A DNA stretch of 12,996 nt from an uncultured Lachnospiraceae bacterium (GTDB lineage: Bacteria > Bacillota > Clostridia > Lachnospirales > Lachnospiraceae). Shown piece after piece: positions 7,465 through 12,996 of this stretch. The stretch spans positions 1 to 12,996 of the forward strand of contig CAKRNI010000056.1 of assembly GCA_934370915.1 (NCBI GenBank). Direction: 5' to 3'. Position 1 is the first letter of the stretch, and each line of letters begins with the position of its first letter. A program made the translations under genes and the position numbers. Under the pieces are notes generated by a model. The model was not told where the DNA came from. It did no database searches and saw nothing but the letters and a program-made list of their open reading frames with translations.

Positions 7465-7999
7465 TGGTAATTCCCTCCCGCTCCAGTAATCCGCGCAAGC
7501 GCGCTTTTCCCCGGTATACCATATTGGTGATCTGCTTCTCACTTTTTCCCATGACCTCGGCGGCCTGCTGGTAGCTCATTCCTTCAAAATATGTCAGATA
7601 AAGAGCTTCCCGATAATCCGGTTTTAACTCGTCCATGCAGAAGTGCAGAATCTGATCCCGTTCCTTTGTCCGGATAACCTCCTCCACCAGCGTCTTTCCA
7701 TCCGGCTCTTCCGTCAGGTCATCAAGGCTGAAGAAAAGCCGACGTCTGCTTTTGTGGCGCAGAGCCATGTGCCGCGCTGCCTTATACAGGTAAGCCTTAA
7801 GTCCACCGTCCCTGATACGCGGCTTTTTTGTGAACAGGTAGGAAAAGACTTCGATCATCAGGTCCTCCGCCTCGTGGACATCATGCAGATAACCATTGAT
7901 GTACAGGGTCAGCGGGTTACCGTATTTTCTCATTAAAGCCTCAAGTCCTGCTTCATCGCCGCGCAGATACTGTCTGTAAAGTTCTTCATCAATGACCAT
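7454..7999 (-). CDS. ECF-type RNA polymerase sigma-70 family sigma factor
   Basis: The 181-residue protein has the two-domain build of extracytoplasmic-function sigma factors. Region 2 spans roughly residues 20-90 (LMRKYGNPL through the AEDLMIEVFSYLF core-binding and -10 segment to the basic RHKSRRR). Region 4 spans about 120-175 (DYREALYLTYFEGMSYQQAAEVMG, then KSEKQITNMVYRGKARLR, the helix-turn-helix for the -35 element). A linker of about 30 acidic residues joins them. The ATG at 7999 is chosen because GAAGGA lies about ten bases before it; an ATG three codons earlier (8008) would sit against that site. It is the first gene of a four-gene overlapping operon ending in a PrsW-like protease, which points to control by membrane proteolysis. 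Its promoter matches the housekeeping consensus. The genes it controls cannot be named. Confidence 0.92.
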   Translation of the reverse strand: MVIDEELYRQYLRGDEAGLEALMRKYGNPLTLYINGYLHDVHEAEDLMIEVFSYLFTKKPRIRDGGLKAYLYKAARHMALRHKSRRRLFFSLDDLTEEPDGKTLVEEVIRTKERDQILHFCMDELKPDYREALYLTYFEGMSYQQAAEVMGKSEKQITNMVYRGKARLRGLLEREGITNAK

Positions 8000-8034
8000 G
8001 CTGTTCATTTCCTTCTGTCTGAAATACTATACAC

Positions 8035-8063
8035 AGTATATGTGGGCATCGCCATAATTTCAA
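8035..8063 (-). promoter_or_regulatory. Housekeeping-type promoter of the sigma factor operon
   Basis: On the minus strand TTGAAA (8063-8058) and TATACT (8040-8035) are spaced by 17 bases, close to the primary sigma consensus. The site is between the thiM stop and the sigma gene start, and transcription would begin about 25-30 bases before the ATG. No ECF-like promoter was evident beside it, so strong autoregulation is not visible. Confidence 0.75.
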
Positions 8064-8066
8064 GTT

Positions 8067-8888
8067 CTATTTTACTTCAAACTTCGCCCCGCGCTCCAGA
8101 TTCTCACCATCCATATGATAAATCGCGTCGATAATATAATTCCGGTACGTTGCGTTCCCATCCTGCGGTGTCAGCCGTTCATGGGCGATCTCCCCCGCGA
8201 GTCCCATGGCACAGACTGCCGCTGCTGCCGCCTCAAGCGGATGATCCTTATTTGCAGTCACAAATGCTGCTGTAAGAGCAGAAAGCTGGCAGCCGGTTCC
8301 CGTGATGGAGGACATCATCGGATGGCCATTGTAGATGCAGTACGCTTTTTTTGCGTCCGCTACAATATCAATAGCGCCTGTAACCGCGATCACAGCTCCT
8401 GTCCTCTCCGCGAATTTCTTCACGAATGCCACCGCCTCATCAAGGTTATCTTCGGTTACACGGTCTGCGATATCCGCATCCACGCCCTTTGTGGTCCCTG
8501 TTCCCACCGCAAGCGTCTTGATCTCAGAGATATTTCCGCGGATCACAGTGAATTTTACAATTTTTAAGAGTTCGTTTGCCGTCGATGTCCGGAGTGTCGA
8601 TGCACCGACGCCCACCGGATCCAGCACTGCCGGATGTCCCAGCTCATTGGCCCGCGCTCCCGCGATCTTCATAGACTCGATGGTACGGCTGTTCAGCGTA
8701 CCGATATTGAGATTGAGGCCTGCGCAGATCGTCTGGATCTCCGCGACCTCCTCTTTATCGTCCGCCATGATCGGGGAGGCCCCGCAGGCCAGAACCATAT
8801 TCGCGCAGTCATTTACCGTCACATAGTTCGTAATATTGTGGATCAGCGGGCTCTTCTCCCGCACCTGATCAAACATCTGTTTTAACAT
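8067..8888 (-). CDS. thiM: Hydroxyethylthiazole kinase
   Basis: ThiM phosphorylates 4-methyl-5-(2-hydroxyethyl)thiazole with ATP in the cytoplasm, giving the thiazole phosphate used by ThiE to make thiamine phosphate. Family motifs are clear: the N-terminal HNITNYVTVNDCANMVLACGASPIM block is represented by HNITNYVTVND and ACGASPIMADD; then DPVGVGAS, VIRGNISEI, and the catalytic TGTGCQLSAL near residue 195-205 with its Cys. The length of 273 residues suits the family. The ATG at 8888 follows an AGAGGAGAG site; an in-frame start at 8933 would overlap thiW and lacks such a site. It lies 13 bases after thiW and shares the riboswitch-controlled transcript. The ribokinase-like fold and reaction are established for the family. 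Confidence 0.96.
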   Translation of the reverse strand: MLKQMFDQVREKSPLIHNITNYVTVNDCANMVLACGASPIMADDKEEVAEIQTICAGLNLNIGTLNSRTIESMKIAGARANELGHPAVLDPVGVGASTLRTSTANELLKIVKFTVIRGNISEIKTLAVGTGTTKGVDADIADRVTEDNLDEAVAFVKKFAERTGAVIAVTGAIDIVADAKKAYCIYNGHPMMSSITGTGCQLSALTAAFVTANKDHPLEAAAAAVCAMGLAGEIAHERLTPQDGNATYRNYIIDAIYHMDGENLERGAKFEVK

Positions 8889-8901
8889 GCTTCTCTCTCC
8901 T

Positions 8902-9420
8902 CTACTGTCCCATTGTTTCCTGCATACCTGCAAGAATATTGGCTTTCTTTAAGCTGTAGATCAGCACACCGCTGATCACTGCACCTCCGGCAGTGGAAAT
9001 AAGGAACGGGATCACATATGCGTAAAATGCCAGACCTGCCGCGCTCTTTCCCATAAGGAAGATTGCTACCGGATAGGCCGTGAATCCGCCAAGAACCGAT
9101 GTTCCGAATACCTCACCGACCAGTGTCGCCGGAATGTTCTGCGTCTTCTGATACACAAGTCCGCAGATCAGCGCGCCGAACATACTTCCCGGAAACGCCA
9201 TCAGGCTTCCAAGGCCCAGAAGATTCCGGATCAGCGCCGCCGCGAACGCTGCGCCCAGTCCGTATCCCGGTCCTAAAAGGACCGCACAGAGAATATTCAC
9301 CATATGCTGTACCGGGGAACACTTGCTCCCGAATACCGGAAATGAAAATAAGCTTCCTGCCACTGCGACAGCACAGAAAACGGCTGCCACCGCTAATTTT
9401 TTCGTATTTGTCTCTTTCAT
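8902..9420 (-). CDS. thiW: ThiW-type thiazole transporter (ECF S component)
   Basis: ThiW is a small membrane protein predicted to be the substrate-binding S component that takes up hydroxyethylthiazole, working with a shared energy-coupling module encoded elsewhere. The 172-residue sequence has about five to six membrane segments and the family-typical stretch KCSPVQHMVNILCAVLLGPG, followed by LIRNLLGLGSLMAFPGSMFGA. It lies directly before thiM under one TPP riboswitch, which agrees with a thiazole-salvage role. Its ATG overlaps the stop of a possible 15-residue leader peptide (ATGA), and its own ribosome site (GGAATAAG) is weak. The name rests on the characteristic motif and the context; specificity for thiazole rather than another thiamine precursor is family knowledge, not seen here. 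Confidence 0.93.
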   Translation of the reverse strand: MKETNTKKLAVAAVFCAVAVAGSLFSFPVFGSKCSPVQHMVNILCAVLLGPGYGLGAAFAAALIRNLLGLGSLMAFPGSMFGALICGLVYQKTQNIPATLVGEVFGTSVLGGFTAYPVAIFLMGKSAAGLAFYAYVIPFLISTAGGAVISGVLIYSLKKANILAGMQETMGQ

Positions 9421-9473
9421 GTCTTATTCCGCGTGACCGGTCCTTCCTTCGGACCGTCACACATTCCTCCTTT
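9417..9473 (-). other. Possible leader peptide and hairpin before thiW
   Basis: On the minus strand a strong AAAGGAGG (9473-9466) is followed after one base by an ATG (9464) opening a 15-codon frame, MCDGPKEGPVTRNKT. Its TGA (9419-9417) overlaps the thiW ATG in an ATGA. Inside it, GTGAC-GGTCC (9460-9451) pairs with GGACC-GGTCAC (9443-9433) with one bulged base and a 7-base loop. The arrangement could couple thiW translation to the leader, or the hairpin could bring the strong site closer to thiW. The one-base gap between site and ATG is shorter than usual, so coding is uncertain. Confidence 0.3.
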
Positions 9474-9763
9474 GAAAATTTTCCGCAGCCGCAAAGCTTC
9501 CCTGTGCAGCCGCGTTTTAAGGAAACGTCTGTACGACAACAGCGCTTCCACAGGCGAAGTACCATGTACTCCACATAAAAATGTACAGTTCCCCTCTCCG
9601 GATCACTGTATGGAAGGCGGTCGATGCTTACTGGCATCCTCTCACGCCGGAACACGGCTTCCCATCGCTGATCTCATACAAGGCCCAGGGCGCTCCCCCT
9701 CGGCCCGCCGCCTGCTGGCGGATCCCGTTTCCTCCTTTCTCAAAGTTTAAGTCAGATGACAGC
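9421..9763 (-). other. Long leader between the riboswitch terminator and thiW, no convincing gene
   Basis: These 340 bases lie between the riboswitch terminator and thiW. A strong ribosome-site sequence, AGAAAGGAGG (9740-9731), stands at the upstream end but no ATG, GTG or TTG lies at a usable distance; an ATC is where a start would be expected. Reading frames across the stretch carry gene-like segments (for example ALYEISDGKPC) but each is broken by stops, and no single frame links the upstream site to thiW. It may be the decayed remnant of a short gene of the thiamine operon, or simply untranslated leader. I do not recognise any family in it. Confidence 0.4.
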
Positions 9764-9798
9764 AAAACAGGAGACACCCATCACGGCATGTCCCCTGT
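9764..9798 (-). terminator. Riboswitch-controlled intrinsic terminator
   Basis: On the minus strand ACAGGGGACA (9798-9789) pairs with TGTCTCCTGT (9776-9767) in a 10-bp stem with one G-U pair and a 12-base loop, followed by a short T run. It starts about 15 bases after the TPP aptamer, the usual place for an expression platform. Its 3' arm can instead pair with the 5' edge of the aptamer, which would prevent termination. Confidence 0.8.
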
Positions 9799-9812
9799 AA
9801 AAATTCATATCA

Positions 9813-9898
9813 TGACTTCCTACGGCGGCATTATCCGCATCAGGTTAAAGGGTCGAAGTTCGATCACTTCCTCTCAGCCCGCCAACGAGCTCCCCTGT
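9813..9898 (-). promoter_or_regulatory. TPP riboswitch (THI element)
   Basis: The aptamer is read on the minus strand. It has the conserved CTGAGAGG of the pyrimidine-sensing arm (9877-9870), the ACCCTTTAACCTGATG joining region, and GCGGATAATGCCGC followed by CGTAGGAAGT of the pyrophosphate-sensing arm (to about 9815). Binding of thiamine pyrophosphate is established for this RNA class. It lies about eight bases after the likely transcription start and before a terminator, thiW and thiM, so it should switch off thiazole salvage when TPP is plentiful. Confidence 0.95.
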
Positions 9899-9912
9899 TT
9901 TTTGTAAGACTT

Positions 9913-9940
9913 ATTATAGCGCATCTTTGAAAATTTGCAA
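9913..9940 (-). promoter_or_regulatory. Promoter of the riboswitch-thiW-thiM transcript
   Basis: On the minus strand TTGCAA (9940-9935) and a perfect TATAAT (9918-9913) are spaced by 16 bases. Transcription would begin near 9906, just before the aptamer. The -35 element is only 12 bases past the dinB stop and no terminator lies between, so dinB readthrough may also enter the riboswitch. Confidence 0.8.
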
Positions 9941-9952
9941 GTAAAGAATTTC

Positions 9953-11212
9953 CTATTTTTCTTCTTCCTTCTTTGTCCGCACGTCCTGATCCATCTGAGC
10001 TTTCGCCTTTCTCGCAACCTTCCCGGCCGTGCTCATCGTACTGCCCCGGACGATCATTCCATTCCCAAAACGCCTGCGGATATCATCTAATGTCTCATCC
10101 ACCTTTTTCTGTTTTTCCCGCTCCTCAGGATTCTCAAACAGGGAGATCTGTCTGAAATCATCCGTTGTCAGATCCGTCAGCGCCATCCCGATCAGACGCA
10201 GCGGCTCACACTTCCAACATTCATACAGCAGCTTCTTCACCTGAGCAAAGATCTCCTCCGTCACATCCGTCGGATCCTCAAACGCTCTCTGATGTGACCT
10301 TGTCTTGAAATCCAGTGTCCGGTAGGTCACCGCCACACAGCTGCACTTTTTCCCGTCCCTGCGCATCCTTGCAGCCACCACATCACACTGGGCAAGCAGA
10401 AGCACCAGTGCCTGCTCGTATGTCACAAGATCCTCTTCCACGGTCGTCTCCGCGCTGTAGCCCTTCGCTTCCTCCCGCTCTGCCCGTACCGGTGAATCAT
10501 CGATTCCGTTGGCGTACCGGTAAAGCTGGTGCCCGGCCTTTTCTCCCAGAATCCGCCTGATCTCCGCCTCCCCGCACCGCGCCATATCGCCGATGGTCTT
10601 AATTCCTTCCTGTAAAAGTCTCTGCTCCGATGCCTTTCCAAGAAACAGAAGGTCCCGCACAGGAAGCGGCCACATTTTTTCCGGGATCTCAGACGGAAAC
10701 AGCGTATGTACCTTATCCGGCTTTTCAAAATCCGATGCCATCTTCGCTAAAAGCTTATTCGTTCCGATCCCGACATTCACCGTAAATCCCAGCTCGTCCC
10801 GGATCTTATCCTTGATCTCGTGGGCCACCGCCACCGGATCCGGATAGATCAGATGGGTACCGGTCATGTCGAGAAACACCTCGTCGATCGAAAACGACTC
10901 CATCGCTGGCGCATAGGACGCGCAGATCTCCTTAAACGCCCGGGAACATCTCTGGTACAGCGCAAAATCCCCCGGCACGCACACGAGATTTGGACATTTC
11001 CGCAACGCCAGGGCCACAGGTTCCCCTGTCGTCACCCCGTATTTTTTCGCCGGGATCGATTTCGCCACAACGATGCTGCGCCTTAACTTCGGGTCCCCAC
11101 CGATGCAGGACGGGATTTCCCGAAGATCCGGCAATCCCTCTTTTACACGCTTCGCCGCCTCCCAGGAGAGGAAGGCACTGTTCACATCCACATGAAATAT
11201 CAACCGTTCCAT
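9953..11212 (-). CDS. dinB: Y-family DNA polymerase IV
   Basis: This low-fidelity translesion polymerase copies past damaged bases. The 419-residue protein has the palm metal site HVDVN at residues 7-11, with D9 equivalent to Asp8 of E. coli DinB; the steric-gate Phe at 14; and the catalytic FSIDE at 107-111, with D110 and E111. A helix-hairpin-helix region follows (about 190-215), then the little-finger domain (about 240-350). QISLF at 355-359 matches the Qxx(L/M)F sliding-clamp motif, but about 60 further residues follow, ending in a charged Lys/Glu tail, whereas clamp motifs usually close the protein. N11, S12 and A13 replace the Asp, Cys and Phe seen before the gate in E. coli. A GAGGAAA site precedes the ATG at 11212. 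I saw no convincing LexA box upstream, so damage control is not evident here. Confidence 0.93.
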   Translation of the reverse strand: MERLIFHVDVNSAFLSWEAAKRVKEGLPDLREIPSCIGGDPKLRRSIVVAKSIPAKKYGVTTGEPVALALRKCPNLVCVPGDFALYQRCSRAFKEICASYAPAMESFSIDEVFLDMTGTHLIYPDPVAVAHEIKDKIRDELGFTVNVGIGTNKLLAKMASDFEKPDKVHTLFPSEIPEKMWPLPVRDLLFLGKASEQRLLQEGIKTIGDMARCGEAEIRRILGEKAGHQLYRYANGIDDSPVRAEREEAKGYSAETTVEEDLVTYEQALVLLLAQCDVVAARMRRDGKKCSCVAVTYRTLDFKTRSHQRAFEDPTDVTEEIFAQVKKLLYECWKCEPLRLIGMALTDLTTDDFRQISLFENPEEREKQKKVDETLDDIRRRFGNGMIVRGSTMSTAGKVARKAKAQMDQDVRTKKEEEK

Positions 11213-11324
11213 ATCATTTTCCTCATACCAGAACTTTCTGAGACTTCCGTCTCCTCATTCGTCCCGGCACTGCAATGTAAACCTTTCTATATCATGCCTC
11301 AAATCATCCTGCCGAACTGCCTGC

Positions 11325-12665
11325 TCACACACTTTTTTCTCTCATGATCCAGAAAAACGTACATGTAAATATAATTCCCTTCACGATCGACGTGGACGTA
11401 AGTGCCCACCAGATTCCATCAAGCCCCATGATACCGCTTAAGATAACCGCAAGCGGGATTCTGGCACTCGTAAGCACAATACTGATCACGCTGCAGAGTC
11501 TCGTTCTTCCGAGTCCCGACAGTGCTCCGATCGTCGTCAGCTCCACGCACATAAATGCCTCGCTGAATCCGATGATCACGAGATAGCCCACAGCTGTCGC
11601 AACCGCCTTCGGCTCATGGAAGAAGATATCTGCAATCGTATTTGGGAAGCAGATAAATACGGCGGAGACCAGCATTCCCCAGATTCCGACTGTCCACAGG
11701 GATACCTGATATCCTTTCCGGACGCGTTCTCTCTGCCCTGCCCCATAGTTCTGAGCCACAAACGCGTTTAATGCAGCCGCGAAGCCATCAGCCGTATTCC
11801 AGGAGATCGATTCGATCTGACCGCCGACTCTCTGCGTTGCCACTGCCTCCGCGCCGTATCCGGATACCATTCGCGTTAAGATCATGGAAATTCCGCAGTA
11901 CGCCATGCCCTGGAGCGCGGTTGGAATTCCGATCCTGCAGATTCCCCTTAAAAATTCAGCCGGAATCTTCGCAAAGAGCCGGGTTCCTTTTAACACATTC
12001 TCCTTCTTCCGCGCAATAATCCCAAGAATCATGATACTCATCACAATCGCCTGAGCCGTCACCGTAGCAATCGCCGCCCCGGTTACACCAAGTCTCGGAA
12101 ATGGTCCCGGTCCGAGGATCAGAACCGGATCCAGGATCATGTTTGTCACAAGTCCGATCAGATTTGCCATAAACGGCGTTTTTGAGTCTCCCTGTGCCGT
12201 ATAGAGTCCCGTGAGTGTCAATGTCAAAAACGAAAATACGATCAGTCCACAGGCGATCTTTGTGTAGGACAGCGCTGCCGCCTGGGCCTCCGCATCCTCA
12301 AGTTTAAAAAATCCCACCATCTGATTGACAAATATGAGACATAGCACCGCATACGCGATTCCCATTGCCGCTGAAAGCTGTACTGCCGCCTGGGCAAATC
12401 CGTGGGCTTTTTCCCGGTCCCCGCGCCCGATACACTGTGCCACCTGAACCTGTCCGCCCATTCTCGCCATGGACGCCAGCCCCTGCGAAAGCCAGGTAAA
12501 CATTCCCCCGACACCGACTCCCGCTACTGCCTTTGATCCCAGAAGACCGATCCACGCCATGTCCGTAATGTTGTAAAGCGTCCCCAGAAACGCCGATGCC
12601 ATGATCGGGACAGCGAGCTTCACCAGGGTCTTCATAATAGGCCCCTTTGTTAAATTTCCTTCCAT
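11325..12665 (-). CDS. MATE family multidrug/cation exporter
   Basis: This is an inner-membrane antiporter of the multidrug and toxic compound extrusion family, which exports cationic compounds in exchange for Na+ or H+. The 446-residue protein has the twofold six-helix layout. The first half begins LTKGPIMKTLVKLAVPIMAS, followed by TDMAWIGLLG and the DPVLILGPGPFPRLGVTGAAIAT block typical of MATE proteins. The second half has VATQRVGGQIESISW and AAALNAFVAQNYGAGQ, the repeat equivalent. The N-terminal motif is the usual start region of clostridial members and the ATG at 12665 has a GAGGAA site nine bases upstream. It has its own promoter and is followed by a 112-base gap with only a weak hairpin (11240-11253) before dinB. 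The substrate cannot be told from sequence. Confidence 0.95.
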   Translation of the reverse strand: MEGNLTKGPIMKTLVKLAVPIMASAFLGTLYNITDMAWIGLLGSKAVAGVGVGGMFTWLSQGLASMARMGGQVQVAQCIGRGDREKAHGFAQAAVQLSAAMGIAYAVLCLIFVNQMVGFFKLEDAEAQAAALSYTKIACGLIVFSFLTLTLTGLYTAQGDSKTPFMANLIGLVTNMILDPVLILGPGPFPRLGVTGAAIATVTAQAIVMSIMILGIIARKKENVLKGTRLFAKIPAEFLRGICRIGIPTALQGMAYCGISMILTRMVSGYGAEAVATQRVGGQIESISWNTADGFAAALNAFVAQNYGAGQRERVRKGYQVSLWTVGIWGMLVSAVFICFPNTIADIFFHEPKAVATAVGYLVIIGFSEAFMCVELTTIGALSGLGRTRLCSVISIVLTSARIPLAVILSGIMGLDGIWWALTSTSIVKGIIFTCTFFWIMREKSV

Positions 12666-12711
12666 ACCCCAAATTCCTCATATATTTTATTTTTGCTTGT
12701 CCAGTATTTCT

Positions 12712-12740
12712 ATTATAGCTGTTTTCTTCTACAATTCAAA
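12712..12740 (-). promoter_or_regulatory. Promoter of the MATE exporter gene
   Basis: On the minus strand TATAAT (12717-12712) is preceded by TTTGAA (12740-12735) at 17 bases, or TTGAAT at 16. It is about 45 bases before the ATG. A second, weaker pair further upstream (TTGCTG and TAGAAT at 17 bases) may act too. The whole 12666-12815 stretch is AT-rich with no gene. Confidence 0.65.
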
Positions 12741-12815
12741 TATATCTTTTCCACATTTACATTCTACCATATCTCTCAATGTACAGCAAACACTAGTTCT
12801 GTATCTTGATAAAAA

Positions 12816-12873
12816 TTTTGGCACACCTGACTCATCACTACCACTAAAGTAATGAGAATGCGGTGTGCCATTT
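12816..12873. terminator. Long hairpin terminator at the end of the truncated receiver gene
   Basis: TGGCACACC (12819-12827) pairs with GGTGTGCCA (12862-12870). Inside it CTCAT (12831-12835) pairs with ATGAG (12852-12856), and ACT (12837-12839) with AGT (12848-12850) after one mismatch. A tracts and T tracts flank both sides, so it can act in either direction. Read on the minus strand it ends the transcript entering from the right edge. Confidence 0.85.
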
Positions 12874-12996
12874 TTCAAATGCATTTGCCGTCATTGCAAT
12901 GATCCGTATACCTGCATTATCTTTTATCCATTCTTCTGTTTCCTTTATATGGATGTTTTTTCTGATCCCACGGACGCCTGATCCAGATTCTTCTGC
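12844..12996 (-). pseudogene. Truncated response-regulator receiver domain (C-terminal fragment), cut by window edge
   Basis: On the minus strand a frame open from the right edge reads E-E-S-G-S-G-V-R-G-I-R and continues to RIIAMTANAFEK, then WHTAFSLL and a stop (TAG, 12846-12844). IIAMTANAF is the strand-4 block, with the conserved Thr, of receiver domains found in response regulators and hybrid histidine kinases. The rest of the domain, including the conserved Lys in a K-P motif, is missing, because the frame runs into the terminator hairpin. The residues before it fit the family less well. The likely reading is a broken 3' end of a two-component gene, but the upstream part lies outside the window, so an intact gene with a divergent tail is not excluded. 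Confidence 0.55.

Noticed and set aside
9113..9655. 180-codon minus strand open frame covering the thi leader and part of thiW
   Set aside because: Its 3' half is an alternative frame of thiW, and the start has no suitably spaced ribosome site. The leader part alone is kept as an uncertain region.
11240..11253. GAGAC-TTCC-GTCTC hairpin after the MATE gene as a terminator
   Set aside because: The stem is only 5 bp and no T run follows on the minus strand, so it is too weak to call.
11213..11324. LexA-type operator before dinB
   Set aside because: No GAAC-N4-GTTC-like palindrome at a suitable place was found in the gap.

Overview
The window reads as chromosomal DNA of a Gram-positive anaerobe in the class Clostridia, most likely Lachnospiraceae. 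This is inferred from moderate GC content, AGGAGG-type ribosome binding sites, a modular SLH-domain surface protein with B-repeat and Cys/His modules, a ThiW-type thiazole transporter under a TPP riboswitch, and a PrsW-linked ECF sigma operon. No tRNA, rRNA, CRISPR array or insertion sequence was found.

Layout. Positions 1-2388 (+) hold the end of a phosphonate-type ABC importer: an ATPase (phnC) cut by the left edge, then a permease made of two PhnE units fused in tandem. A bidirectional terminator (2507-2553) separates it from everything else, which lies on the minus strand. At 2583-5710 a small two-TM protein is followed 17 nt later by a large secreted SLH protein, probably one transcript. 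At 5866-7999 four overlapping genes encode an ECF-type sigma factor, a two-TM protein paralogous to the small one just mentioned, a seven-TM protein and a PrsW-like intramembrane protease. A consensus promoter precedes this operon and a hairpin terminator closes it. At 8067-9940 lies a thiazole-salvage operon: promoter, TPP riboswitch with terminator, a long leader without a convincing gene, thiW and thiM. At 9953-11212 is a Y-family DNA polymerase (dinB), and at 11325-12665 a MATE exporter with its own promoter. A strong hairpin terminator (12816-12873) then abuts a truncated receiver-domain coding sequence at the right edge.

How it fits together. ThiW would import hydroxyethylthiazole and ThiM phosphorylate it, with the riboswitch shutting the operon when TPP is abundant. 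The most unusual part is 2583-7999. A sigma factor lies in a tightly overlapped operon with a PrsW-type protease, but the expected zinc-finger anti-sigma (RsiW type) is absent and a short two-TM protein stands in its place. A second copy of that protein family sits directly in front of a surface protein gene. I infer an envelope-sensing regulatory circuit with an uncharacterised anti-sigma type. That role is inference; the gene order, overlaps and paralogy are visible in the sequence.
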